This document shows positions 9,796 to 19,100 of a stretch of 64,000 bases of DNA, piece by piece. Where the stretch lies: contig JAFRBB010000026.1 of NCBI GenBank assembly GCA_017405085.1, forward strand, positions 89,720-153,719, written 5' to 3'. Position 1 is the stretch's first letter. The number at the start of each line of letters is the position of its first letter. Made by a program: the position numbers and the translations under genes. Under the pieces are notes generated by a model, which saw nothing but the letters and a program-made list of their open reading frames with translations, searched no databases and was not told where the DNA came from. This DNA comes from Eubacteriaceae bacterium (GTDB lineage: Bacteria > Bacillota > Clostridia > Eubacteriales > Eubacteriaceae).

Positions 9796-9849
9796 TTAAA
9801 AAAAGCGCCGAAACCACAAAAACGGAAATCGGCGCGTCATTATCTTCAT
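9796..9849 (-). CDS. 17-residue leader peptide overlapping the glnN leader terminator
   Basis: Reading from the ATG at 9849, the frame encodes MKIMTRRFPFLWFRRFF and stops with TAA at 9796-9798. A strong AGGAG (9858-9863) lies eight bases upstream, and a near-consensus promoter lies upstream of that. The codons for RRF and FRR form the two arms of a stem (GCGCCGA/TCGGCGC), and the two final Phe codons plus the stop codon are its T run. Translation and termination are therefore physically interlocked. There are no Gln or Glu codons, so classical amino-acid-specific attenuation by glutamine supply is not indicated; Phe and Arg dominate. The peptide is inferred from sequence only. Confidence 0.6.
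   Translation of the reverse strand: MKIMTRRFPFLWFRRFF
9799..9835 (-). terminator. Leader terminator (attenuator) upstream of glnN
   Basis: GCGCCGA pairs with TCGGCGC and is followed by TTTTTTT on the minus strand, between the promoter at 9879-9907 and the glnN start at 9746. It should stop transcription before glnN unless the stem is prevented from forming. Confidence 0.75.
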
Positions 9850-9878
9850 TAACTTTTCTCCTCGTAAAAGTCCCTTGC

Positions 9879-9907
9879 ATTATATCCAAAAGTCCGGAAA
9901 TTGTAAA
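9879..9907 (-). promoter_or_regulatory. Promoter of the glnN leader
   Basis: -35 TTTACA (9902-9907), a 17-base spacer, and -10 TATAAT (9879-9884). The expected start is near 9872, leaving a short 5' end before the leader-peptide ribosome site. Confidence 0.8.
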
Positions 9908-9987
9908 GTTATGACAGCCTTGTTTTTTTGTTCGTACACAAAGGATTAAGGAATGAAGGGGGGAACAAATCGAGGTTGAAAATTTGG

Positions 9988-10015
9988 TTGTTTCAAAAAC
10001 GAAATGTGTTATAAT
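9988..10015 (+). promoter_or_regulatory. Promoter of purA
   Basis: TTGTTT, a 16-base spacer and TATAAT (10010-10015), about 110 bases before the purA start and divergent from the glnN promoter. Confidence 0.6.
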
Positions 10016-10045
10016 GACAATGGATAGAATCGCATTGAATTAAAA

Positions 10046-10083
10046 GCGTCTTTTTCTCTGCCACCCTCTGGCAAAAAAGACGC
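10046..10083 (+). promoter_or_regulatory. Long perfect hairpin in the purA leader
   Basis: gcgtcttttt and tgcca pair with tggca and aaaaagacgc. The 10-bp and 5-bp helices are separated by a 3-base bulge (ctc), with a 5-base loop. No T run follows, so it is not a plain terminator. A smaller CGCGC/GCGCG hairpin follows, close to the purA ribosome site. The role is unknown; RNA stability or regulation of purA translation are options. Confidence 0.5.
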
Positions 10084-10129
10084 GGTTCGCATCACGTATA
10101 CGCGCTTTTGGCGCGGGAAGGGAAATCTC

Positions 10130-11401
10130 ATGGCAATTACAGTTTTGGTCGGCGCTCAATGGGGCGACGAAGGCAAGGGCAAGATCATCGACTATCTGGC
10201 GGACAAGCAGGATTTGGTCGTGCGCTTCCAGGGCGGCGACAATGCCGGGCATACGGTCATCAACGACAAGGGCGTTTTTAAAATGCACCTGGTCCCCAGC
10301 GGCATCTTTAATGAACACGGCGCTTGCCTCATCGGCACCGGCACCGTGGTCAACCCCGATGTCCTCATGTCGGAAATGGCGGAAATCGAGGCCGGCGGCG
10401 TCGATGTAAGCCGGCTTTACATTTCCGGAAAGGCGCATATCTTGATGCCTTATCATCAGGAATTGGACGCGCTGATGGAAGCGGCCGGCGGCATCGGCAC
10501 CACCAAACGCGGCATCGGCGTGGCTTACGCCTTTAAAATGCTTCGCAAAAATCTCCGGATGGAGGATTTACTCGATCTCGACAACGCGTGCGCCAAGCTG
10601 GGATCCTATCTTGGCGTGGTCAATAACATGCTTGCCGCCTATGGCGCGGCGCCGGTGGACATGGCGTCAATGGATGAGAAACTCTCAAAATGGGCGGCTT
10701 TTTTTGCGCCGCGAATCGTCGAGCCCATCGCCTTTGTGCATCGCTATATCAACGAAGGCAAAAACATTCTCTTTGAAGGGCAGCTGGCTGCCATGAAGGA
10801 CATCGATCAGGGGATTTATCCCTATGTGACGTCCTCCTGTCCGTCGGCGGCCTACGCCGCGGTATCCGGCGGGTTCCCCGCAAAAAAAATCGACACCGTC
10901 ATCGGTGTGGCTAAGGCCTTTTCCTCGGCGGTGGGCGACGGGCCGTTTCCGACGGAGGATGCCGAGGATGAGCAAATCGCGATCATCCGCGGCAAAGGCG
11001 ACAAACCCGACGATGAATTCGGCGCCCGCACCGGACGCTCCCGGAGACTGGGCTGGCTGGATTTGCCCATTCTCCGCTACACTACCATGGTCAACGGCTT
11101 TGATGAAATTGCCCTGTGCAAAATCGACAAGCTGGATAAGCTTGCGTCCATCAAGGTCTGCGTCGCCTATGAGCTTGACGGCAAGCGCATTGTCGACCTG
11201 CCGGGCACCGATGATCTATATCGGGTCAAACCGATTTATGAGGAACTTCCCGGCTGGCAAGAACCCACCGGCGGCATCCGCAAAATCGACGACTTGCCCG
11301 AGAACGCCAAGGGTTACATCAAATTCATTGAGGATTATGTCGGCGCGCCGGTGAATTATGTCGGCGTCGGACCGGGACGGGAAGATTTGGCTGTGCGATA
11401 G
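10130..11401 (+). CDS. purA: Adenylosuccinate synthetase, divergent
   Basis: A 423-residue protein with the family N-terminus GAQWGDEGKGK (8-18), GGDNAGHT (catalytic His41), GTTKRGIG and the C-terminal GVGPGR. It should join IMP and aspartate with GTP to form adenylosuccinate. Two blocks differ from the usual consensus: LFEGQLAAMKDID where EGAQGTLLDID is normal, and GIGVAYAFK where GIGPAY is normal. Both lie in the nucleotide/IMP-binding region. It precedes carA-carB by 36 bases on the same strand, linking AMP and carbamoyl phosphate synthesis. It is probably functional but of an unusual clade. Confidence 0.88.
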   Translation: MAITVLVGAQWGDEGKGKIIDYLADKQDLVVRFQGGDNAGHTVINDKGVFKMHLVPSGIFNEHGACLIGTGTVVNPDVLMSEMAEIEAGGVDVSRLYISGKAHILMPYHQELDALMEAAGGIGTTKRGIGVAYAFKMLRKNLRMEDLLDLDNACAKLGSYLGVVNNMLAAYGAAPVDMASMDEKLSKWAAFFAPRIVEPIAFVHRYINEGKNILFEGQLAAMKDIDQGIYPYVTSSCPSAAYAAVSGGFPAKKIDTVIGVAKAFSSAVGDGPFPTEDAEDEQIAIIRGKGDKPDDEFGARTGRSRRLGWLDLPILRYTTMVNGFDEIALCKIDKLDKLASIKVCVAYELDGKRIVDLPGTDDLYRVKPIYEELPGWQEPTGGIRKIDDLPENAKGYIKFIEDYVGAPVNYVGVGPGREDLAVR

Positions 11402-11437
11402 ACCCGCACGACACGCATCAGGAAGCGAGAGGAAACT

Positions 11438-12556
11438 ATGTCATATTTTAAAAACGATAAGCGCGCCTATATTTTGCTGGCCGACGGCACCGTTTATGAA
11501 GGCTATCACTTCGGTGTCGAAGGCACGACTTTCGGCGAGGTGGTGTTTACCACCGGCATGACCGGCTATCTGGAAGTGCTGACGGATCCGTCCTATTGCG
11601 GACAGATTGTCTTGCAGACCTATCCCTTAATCGGCAATTACGGCGTCAACGCCGCCGATATGGAAAGCGAAAAAAGCTGGGTGGCCGGCTATATTGTCAA
11701 GGAATGGTGTGAAGAGCCGTCCAATTTCAGAAACGCCGGCACCATCAACGATTTTTTGGTCTCCCAAAACGTCGTGGGCATTTGGGGCGTGGACACCAGA
11801 GCCTTAACCCGCCGCATTCGCGAATACGGTACCGTCGGCGGATGCATCACCACGGAAAATGTCTATGACAAAAAAGACGAGCTCCTTGCGGCCATCAAAG
11901 CCCATCGGGTTGTGCAGCCCGTCAAGGCCGTGACCTGCTCCGAAAAGGGCTGGTATTACACCAGAGAAAACCGCGCCAATCACGTCGCGCTGATGGATTA
12001 CGGCTATAAGCACAACATTCTCTACAAGCTTTTGGAATTCGGCTGTAATGTCACGGTCATGCCCGCCGACTCCGATATCAACGACATCCGCCGCCTCAAT
12101 CCCGACGGCATCATGCTGTCCAACGGACCAGGAGATCCGATGGACAATCCGGAGCTCATCGAGAACATCAAAGACTTCATCGACTACGGCAAGCCGATTT
12201 TCGGCATTTGCCTCGGCCATCAACTGCTGGCCATTGCCCGAGGCGCCAAAACCGTCAAGCTCAAATACGGGCATCGGGGCCTCAATCAGCCGGTCAAGGA
12301 CTTGGACCGTGACCGGGTGTACATCACCAGTCAAAATCACGGGTATGCCGTGGTGTCCGACAGTCTGCCCGAAGGCGCCGGCCGCGTGACCCACGTCAAC
12401 GTCAACGACGGCACCTGCGAGGGCATCGACTATCCCGACATTCACGCCTTCACCGTGCAGTTCCATCCCGAGGCCAGCGCCGGCCCCAACGACACCGGTT
12501 ATCTGTTTGAAAAATTCTGTGATTTAATGGAAAGGGGACAACAAGGATGCCTCTAG
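11438..12556 (+). CDS. carA: Carbamoyl phosphate synthase small (glutaminase) subunit
   Basis: A 372-residue protein: N-terminal CPSase small-chain domain (TTGMTGYLE, DPSYCGQIV, GVDTRALTR), then a class I glutamine amidotransferase with LSNGPGDP, nucleophile Cys258 in GICLGHQ and the His-Glu pair in FHPEAS. It releases ammonia from glutamine and channels it to CarB. The ATG has AGGAAAC upstream. Its last ten bases overlap the carB start, so the two are translationally coupled. It supplies carbamoyl phosphate for pyrimidines and arginine. Confidence 0.97.
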   Translation: MSYFKNDKRAYILLADGTVYEGYHFGVEGTTFGEVVFTTGMTGYLEVLTDPSYCGQIVLQTYPLIGNYGVNAADMESEKSWVAGYIVKEWCEEPSNFRNAGTINDFLVSQNVVGIWGVDTRALTRRIREYGTVGGCITTENVYDKKDELLAAIKAHRVVQPVKAVTCSEKGWYYTRENRANHVALMDYGYKHNILYKLLEFGCNVTVMPADSDINDIRRLNPDGIMLSNGPGDPMDNPELIENIKDFIDYGKPIFGICLGHQLLAIARGAKTVKLKYGHRGLNQPVKDLDRDRVYITSQNHGYAVVSDSLPEGAGRVTHVNVNDGTCEGIDYPDIHAFTVQFHPEASAGPNDTGYLFEKFCDLMERGQQGCL

Positions 12557-15500
12557 CAAAAGATCTGAAAAAAGTACTCGTCATCGGCTCCGGCCCCATC
12601 GTCATCGGACAGGCGGCGGAATTTGATTACGCCGGCACCCAGGCGTGCAAGGCGCTTCGCGCCGCGGGGCTCAATGTGGTGCTCATCAATTCCAATCCCG
12701 CCACCATCATGACCGACAAGGCCATGGCCGACGAAATCTACATCGAACCTTTGACCCTGGATGTCGTCAAGCGGGTCATCATCAAAGAAAAGCCCGACGG
12801 CATTCTTTCCACCCTGGGCGGCCAGACCGGCCTCAATTTGTCCATGCAGCTGGCCAAAGAGGGCTTTCTGGACGAACACGGCGTGAGGCTTTTGGGCGCC
12901 GACGTCGACACCATCGACATGGCCGAGGACAGACAATCCTTTAAAGACGCCATGCGCGCCATCGGCGAGCCGACCATTCCCTCCAAAGTCGTCGAGAGTA
13001 CCAAAGACGCCATCGACTTCGCCGAGCGCATCGGCTATCCCGTCATCGTGCGTCCGGCCTTCACTTTGGGCGGCACCGGCGGCGGCATCGCGAACAACGC
13101 CGAAGAGCTTGACCACATCGCGACCAGGGGCCTAAGACTTTCGCCGATTCATCAGGTCCTCATCGAACGGGGCATCGCCGGCTGGAAGGAAATTGAGTTT
13201 GAAGTCATGCGGGACGGCAAGGGCAACGTCATCACCGTTTGCTCCATGGAAAACTTTGACCCCGTCGGCATTCACACCGGGGACTCCATCGTCGTCGCTC
13301 CCTGTCAGACCTTGTCCGACAAAGAATACCAGATGCTTCGCACCTCGGCGCTGAAAATCATCTCCACCCTCGGCGTGGAAGGGGGCTGCAACTGTCAGTT
13401 CGCCCTGGATCCCGAGAATTTCAACTACGCCGTCATCGAAGTCAACCCCAGGGTGTCGCGCTCCTCGGCCCTGGCTTCCAAAGCGACGGGCTATCCCATC
13501 GCCAAAATGGCCTCCCTCATTGCCGTGGGATTTAGCCTCGATGAAATCGTCAATGACATCACCGGCAAAACCACGGCCTGCTTTGAGCCGGTCATTGACT
13601 ACATCGTCGTCAAATTCCCCCGTTGGCCCTTTGATAAATTTGTCTATGCCCAGCGCACCCTGGGCACCCAGATGAAGGCCACCGGCGAAATCATGGCCAT
13701 CGGCAACAGCTTTGAACACGCCATGATGAAAGCCGTCCGCTCCATCGAGCTGGGCTTCGACACCCTGTCCGTGGACAAATACCGCATGGCCTCCGACGCG
13801 GAAATCATGGAAGCCATGGCCCGCAAGGATGACGAACGCTGTTTTGTCGTCTATGAAGCCCTCTATCGCGGCATGTCCATCGACGATATCAACCAAACCA
13901 CGATGATTGACCATTGGTTCCTTGACAAGCTTCGCCATGTGGCGGTCATCGAACACGATTTGACCGAAAAGGGCCTTAACGCCGAAAGACTTCACGTGGC
14001 TCGGGAACTCGGATTTTTGGATTCCACCATCGCTCGCCTGACGGGGTATGACTATGACAAGGAAACCTGCAAAATCGTCCTTCCCGAGGGTTTTGAAGAC
14101 GAGTTTAACGACGCGCCTTACGCTTCCTACAAAATGGTCGACACCTGCGCCGGCGAGTTCAAAGCGGAAACGCCCTATTTCTATTCCACTCGCGACCGGG
14201 AAAACGAGGCGGAGCTGTTTTTGGAAGAACATCACGACGACAAAAAGAAAGTCCTCGTCTTCGGCTCCGGTCCTATCCGCATCGGGCAGGGCATCGAGTT
14301 TGATTATTGCTCGGTCCACTGCGCTTGGGCTCTTCGGGAGCTGGGCTATGAAGCCATCATCATCAACAACAATCCCGAGACGGTCTCCACCGACTTTGAT
14401 ACCTCGGATCGCCTCTATTTTGAACCCTTGACCGCCGAGGACGTGCGGGCTGTCGTCGAAACGGAAAATCCCATCGGCGCCATTGTGCAGTTCGGCGGCC
14501 AGACGGCCATCAAGCTCACCCAGCACCTTCAGGAAATCAAGGTGCCCATCATCGGCACCGATCCCACCTATATCGACGCCGCGGAAGACCGCGAACGCTT
14601 TGACGAAGTCCTGGAAGCCTGCGGCATTCCCAGGCCCAAGGGCGACACGGTCTTTACCGCGGAAGAAGCCCTTGACGTGGCGAATCGTTTGGGCTATCCT
14701 GTGCTTTTGCGCCCGTCCTATGTGCTCGGCGGTCAGAATATGATCATCGCCCACAACGATGACGACGTTCGCGAATACATGGGCATCATCACCTCCCACG
14801 AAATCACCAATCCCGTTCTTGTCGATAAATACTTGATGGGCAAGGAAGTGGAAGTCGACGCCATTTGCGACGGCACCGATTATCTGATTCCCGGCATCAT
14901 GGAACACATCGAAAAGGCCGGGGTCCATTCGGGAGACTCCATCTCGGTTTATCCGCCCCAGACCTTGGACGATGAGGTCAAAGCGACGATTGTCGACTAC
15001 ACCGGCAAGCTCGCCCGGGCGCTTCACGTTATCGGTCTCGTCAACATTCAATATGTGGTCTATGACGGTCAGGTCTATGTCATCGAGGTCAATCCCCGCT
15101 CCAGCCGGACGGTGCCCTATATCTCCAAGGTGACGGACATTCCGATGGTCGATCTGGCCACCCGCATCATGATGGGCGAAACCCTGGCGGACATGGGCTA
15201 TGCTTCGGGATTGCATCCCAGCAAGGATCACGTGGCCGTCAAGGTGCCGGTGTTCTCCTTCTCCAAGCTTGAGGATGTGGATACCCAGCTGGGACCGGAA
15301 ATGAAATCAACCGGGGAAGTCCTCGGCGTCGCCACCAATTTCGGTGACGCGGTGTACAAAGGCCTGGTGGCCGCCGGCAACGACATGGCCCGCAAGGGCG
15401 GCGTGCTCATCACCGTCCGCGACCGGGACAAAGCCGAAGCCTGCGCCATCGCCAAGCGCTTCCACGACATGGGTTTTGTGGTCTACGCCACTGCCGGCAC

Positions 15501-15789
15501 CGCCAAGGCGCTGCACGATTTCGGCGTGCCCGCCCACATGGTCCGCCGCATTTCCGAGGCCAAACCCAACATCGGCGATCTGTTGGAAAATCGCGAAGTC
15601 CACTATGTGATCTCCACCTCCGCCACCGGGCGCCAGCCCCATCGGGATTCGGTGCGCATGCGCAGAAAAACCGTCGAGAGCTCCATCAGCTTAATCACGG
15701 CCCTGGATACGGCAAGAGCCCTGCTCGGATGTCTTGAATCCGAACGCACCCTGGCGGAAATTCCCTTGATCGATCTCAACACGATTTGA
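12547..15789 (+). CDS. carB: Carbamoyl phosphate synthase large subunit
   Basis: A 1080-residue protein with the expected internal duplication. Both halves begin with a GSGPI[VR]IGQ block (residues about 14 and 570) and contain an ATP-grasp fold with EVNPR (S/V)SR motifs; the C-terminal about 140 residues form the MGS-like allosteric domain. It makes carbamoyl phosphate from bicarbonate, two ATP and ammonia supplied by CarA. It overlaps carA by ten bases, with AAGG just before its ATG. The full length argues for an intact enzyme. No pyr genes follow. Confidence 0.97.
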   Translation: MPLAKDLKKVLVIGSGPIVIGQAAEFDYAGTQACKALRAAGLNVVLINSNPATIMTDKAMADEIYIEPLTLDVVKRVIIKEKPDGILSTLGGQTGLNLSMQLAKEGFLDEHGVRLLGADVDTIDMAEDRQSFKDAMRAIGEPTIPSKVVESTKDAIDFAERIGYPVIVRPAFTLGGTGGGIANNAEELDHIATRGLRLSPIHQVLIERGIAGWKEIEFEVMRDGKGNVITVCSMENFDPVGIHTGDSIVVAPCQTLSDKEYQMLRTSALKIISTLGVEGGCNCQFALDPENFNYAVIEVNPRVSRSSALASKATGYPIAKMASLIAVGFSLDEIVNDITGKTTACFEPVIDYIVVKFPRWPFDKFVYAQRTLGTQMKATGEIMAIGNSFEHAMMKAVRSIELGFDTLSVDKYRMASDAEIMEAMARKDDERCFVVYEALYRGMSIDDINQTTMIDHWFLDKLRHVAVIEHDLTEKGLNAERLHVARELGFLDSTIARLTGYDYDKETCKIVLPEGFEDEFNDAPYASYKMVDTCAGEFKAETPYFYSTRDRENEAELFLEEHHDDKKKVLVFGSGPIRIGQGIEFDYCSVHCAWALRELGYEAIIINNNPETVSTDFDTSDRLYFEPLTAEDVRAVVETENPIGAIVQFGGQTAIKLTQHLQEIKVPIIGTDPTYIDAAEDRERFDEVLEACGIPRPKGDTVFTAEEALDVANRLGYPVLLRPSYVLGGQNMIIAHNDDDVREYMGIITSHEITNPVLVDKYLMGKEVEVDAICDGTDYLIPGIMEHIEKAGVHSGDSISVYPPQTLDDEVKATIVDYTGKLARALHVIGLVNIQYVVYDGQVYVIEVNPRSSRTVPYISKVTDIPMVDLATRIMMGETLADMGYASGLHPSKDHVAVKVPVFSFSKLEDVDTQLGPEMKSTGEVLGVATNFGDAVYKGLVAAGNDMARKGGVLITVRDRDKAEACAIAKRFHDMGFVVYATAGTAKALHDFGVPAHMVRRISEAKPNIGDLLENREVHYVISTSATGRQPHRDSVRMRRKTVESSISLITALDTARALLGCLESERTLAEIPLIDLNTI

Positions 15790-15816
15790 CGAGGGGAGAG
15801 GCCGCCCGAGGGCGGT

Positions 15817-15980
15817 GCGATAAGCCCGCATTGCTTCATGCTTCGCATTCTCATAATTCGGCGTCTATTCGCACCCGAGCGATCGCTCTATGTGCTCATG
15901 ACTGTTGCCTTGTCAAATGTCTATATGACCTGATGAGCAAACGCATCGTTCATACGTCCGCTTGACAAGAGCTTATCGCT
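15817..15980. repeat. Dispersed intergenic repeat, copy 1
   Basis: Bounded by a perfect 9-bp inverted repeat (GCGATAAGC at 15817-15825, GCTTATCGC at 15971-15979). It shares two modules with other gaps: gcgataagc...atgcttcgcattc...ttcggcg...attcgcac (also at 46664-46722) and tgatgagc...catcgttcatacgtccgcttg (also at 53828-53866). No gene is seen in 15790-16090. Confidence 0.6.
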
Positions 15981-16005
15981 TAAATGAATAATGAATCCTT
16001 CAGGT

Positions 16006-16030
16006 AGAAATCCGGCTTTGCCGGATTTCT
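16006..16030 (+). terminator. Strong hairpin downstream of carB
   Basis: agaaatccggc, loop ttt, gccggatttct: an 11-bp perfect stem followed by gcttttctg. The T run is weak, so termination is likely but not certain. A similar 'ctttg'-loop hairpin occurs at 53680-53703. Confidence 0.5.
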
Positions 16031-16090
16031 GCTTTTCTGTATTTTGCCTGCACAAAATTTCCTCTTTGAAATAAATACACGATTACCCCA

Positions 16091-16119
16091 TTGTCGTGTT
16101 TCCTTTTGTCGAATATAAT
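16091..16119 (+). promoter_or_regulatory. Promoter of the subtilase gene
   Basis: TTGTCG (16091-16096), a 17-base spacer and TATAAT (16114-16119), about 50 bases before the chosen start. Confidence 0.65.
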
Positions 16120-16170
16120 ATATAGCAAATGATTTCGATCAACATTACAGTATTAAGGAAGGAAAAACAA

Positions 16171-19100
16171 ATGAAAATTAATCGCTCCGTGATGATCATT
16201 TTCGCTTTGACCCTGGCCATTTTGCTTGGTTCGGGAGTGACCCTTGCCGAGGATATTCCGACGCTTTCAGCCGCAAATGAAAAGGGGACGGTCACCTCAA
16301 CCGAGGAGAAACCCGATGTCGACCTCAACAGTCCCGCCGATGAACGGGTTGTGGTTGTCTATCACGAAGGCGGCGATATCGCCGATTTGGGATTGAACCG
16401 GGATACGGTGGAAGCGGCCTCATCGGTTTCCGACGATGTGGATCTCATTCAACCCAAAGACGGCACAAGCGCCGAAGCCTTGGCGGCGGCCATCGACCGA
16501 AACGACAAAGTGGAAGCGGCTTTTGTAGACGCGGAGATTCCCGTGATGGGGCTCCCCAACGACAAGGAGCTGTCGTATACTTCGGGTTCCAGCCGCGCCG
16601 ACGCGGTGTATACCCAAACCAAAGCGGTGAACACCTGGGATCAAATCTCGGGAAACGATACGGTCAAAGTGGCGGTCATCGACACGGGGTGTCAGACTCA
16701 GCATGAGGATTTGACGGGCAAGACGGATGCGGTGAAGGACTATTTCAGCACCAGTACGGAATATCCGAAATACAATGCCTATCCCGGAGAAGATCTGGCC
16801 TATCACGGCACCCGGGTGTGCGGCATCATCGGCGCGACGGCCAACAACGGTGTCGGCATTGCCGGGGTCACCGGCACGGCCAATGTGAAAATCGTGCCCT
16901 ATCGCGCCGGCGGCACCTATAACGGCGATGCCGATTTAAGGCTTTTTGCCATCGTCGCGGCGTTAAACGACATCGCGAAGGATGACAGCATTCGCGTGGT
17001 CAATATGTCTTTCGGCATTGTCCAAAGTTCCACCACGCAAAACGCCATTGACACCATGTCATATTATGTCAAAAAAAATGTGAACGCCGGCAAGGTCATG
17101 GTCGCCGCCGCCGGCAATCACGGCGCCACCAGCTCGGCCCTTTGTTATCCGGCGGCCTGCGAAGGCGTCATTGGGGTTGGGGCGCTGTCCTGCAATTTTT
17201 CGAATGGGTCATCGACGCCGACGATTGACAAGTACAGCAGTTCCGCGGCCAATGCCTCGGTGGACGTTTCGGCGCCGGGTCAATACGTGCGAAGCACCTA
17301 CACCTACAGCAGCACCTTCGGCACATCGACCTATGACAGCGTCAGCGGCACGTCCTTTTCCACGCCTATCGTCGCCGGGGAAGCCGCGATGCTCCTCTCG
17401 GCAGCCCCCGATTTGAGCGCGGCGCAGGTGGAACAAATCATCGAATCCACCGCCAAAGACCTCGGCGCCGCTGGCCGGGATGACGCTTTCGGTTACGGTA
17501 TTGTCCAATTTGACAAAGCCCTGGCCCGGGTCAAAAAGGATCCCGTTGATCCCACCGCGGATTTGTATCGGGTGAGCCCCCAAAAAGCGGCTTACACCGG
17601 AAGGGCCGTGAGCGTCACGGTTGACAAGGCAGACGCCACCGCCGGCGATGTGACCAACATCACCATCACCGACGCGTCGGGAAAGATCGTCTCGGCCCCT
17701 GTTGACATTGGAACGTACACCGTCCGCGTCGACACGGCGGCCAATCAAACCTACAACGCGGCGACCGGGCTGGCGGTCGGAACGGTCACCATTTCCAATC
17801 CCTCGGAATTTGTTCCTTCTGTTTATTACCGCACCCATGTGGAGAACATCGGCTGGCAGCCTTATGTCCGAGACGCTGAGATGGCCGGCACCACCGGCTT
17901 GTCCTACCGCCTTGAGGCCATGACCGTTAAGCTTGACAATTCGGGACTTTCCGGCAACATCGAATACCGCACCCATGTGCAAAATATCGGCTGGGAACAA
18001 AATTGGAAAACGAATGACGCCATCAGCGGCACCAACGGCAAAGGCTATCGTCTTGAGGCCATGCAGGTGCGCCTGACCGGGGAGCTCGCTGACTATTATG
18101 ACGTTTATTATCGGGTTCACGCGCAGAATTTCGGCTGGCTTTCCTGGGCCAAAAACGGCGAGGAATCGGGAACCGCCGGCTTCGGCTATCGCTTGGAAGG
18201 CATGCAGATTGTCCTGGTGAAAAAAGGAGAAACGCCGCCGAGGCTTAATCCCGCAGCCAATGACGACCGCGCTTATATCATTCAGGGAGAACAAAACATC
18301 CATCCCGACAACCGCGTTGCCTACCGCACCCATGTGGAAAATATCGGTTGGCAGTCCTATATGGTTGACGGGCAAAGCGCCGGCACCAGCGGTCTCGGCT
18401 ACCGTTTGGAAGGGATGAACATCAAACTCAACCGCCCGGCTTATGACGGCAGCGTCGAATACCGCACCCACATCCAAAACATCGGCTGGGAAACCCAGTG
18501 GAAAAAAGACGGTGAGATGAGCGGCACCGACGGCAAAGGCTATCGCCTTGAAGCCATGCAGGTGCGCTTGACCGGGGAAATGGCCGAGCGTTATGATGTG
18601 TATTACCGCGTTCACGCGCAAAATTTCGGATGGCTGAATTGGGCCAAAAACGGAGAACAGGCCGGCACCGAAGGATTTGGTTATCGCCTGGAAGCGATGC
18701 AGCTGGTTTTGGCGCCAAAAGGGCAGGGGTTATCGAGCTATAATCCCGCCTGTGATCGGAACGAAGCTTTCATTAAGCTGACAAAAGATTTAGCCATCAG
18801 CATGGCGCGGGCACAGGGATATGATCAAATCTATGAAGGCACCCTTAAATTCTGTACGACGCCTTCTCAGGTAAAAACGTTATTTGCTTCGGAAAGTTGG
18901 TGGACAGAGTGGATTACTGAACAACCCGATAGTTATTATTATTCTAGAGCTGATATCCATAACCTCCCATTTCCGATATTGTGTTTAGATAGAGAAACAA
19001 CAGTCATGTCAAACTCTTTTGGTCGCCCTGGTGTATATGCTCGTAGAACTAAATATTTTTATTTTCCTGAAAATAAAGAAAGTTGGCGGTCCTATAATGG

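Noticed and set aside
9981..10129. Purine riboswitch or PurR operator ahead of purA
   Set aside because: The visible structure is a simple long hairpin; conserved purine-aptamer loops and paired CGAA/TTCG boxes are not seen.
13132..15231. Very long open frame antisense to carB
   Set aside because: Mirror of a GC-biased coding frame; the carB product is unmistakable. The same applies to long antisense frames opposite the EF-G, DUF2284 and mtnA genes.
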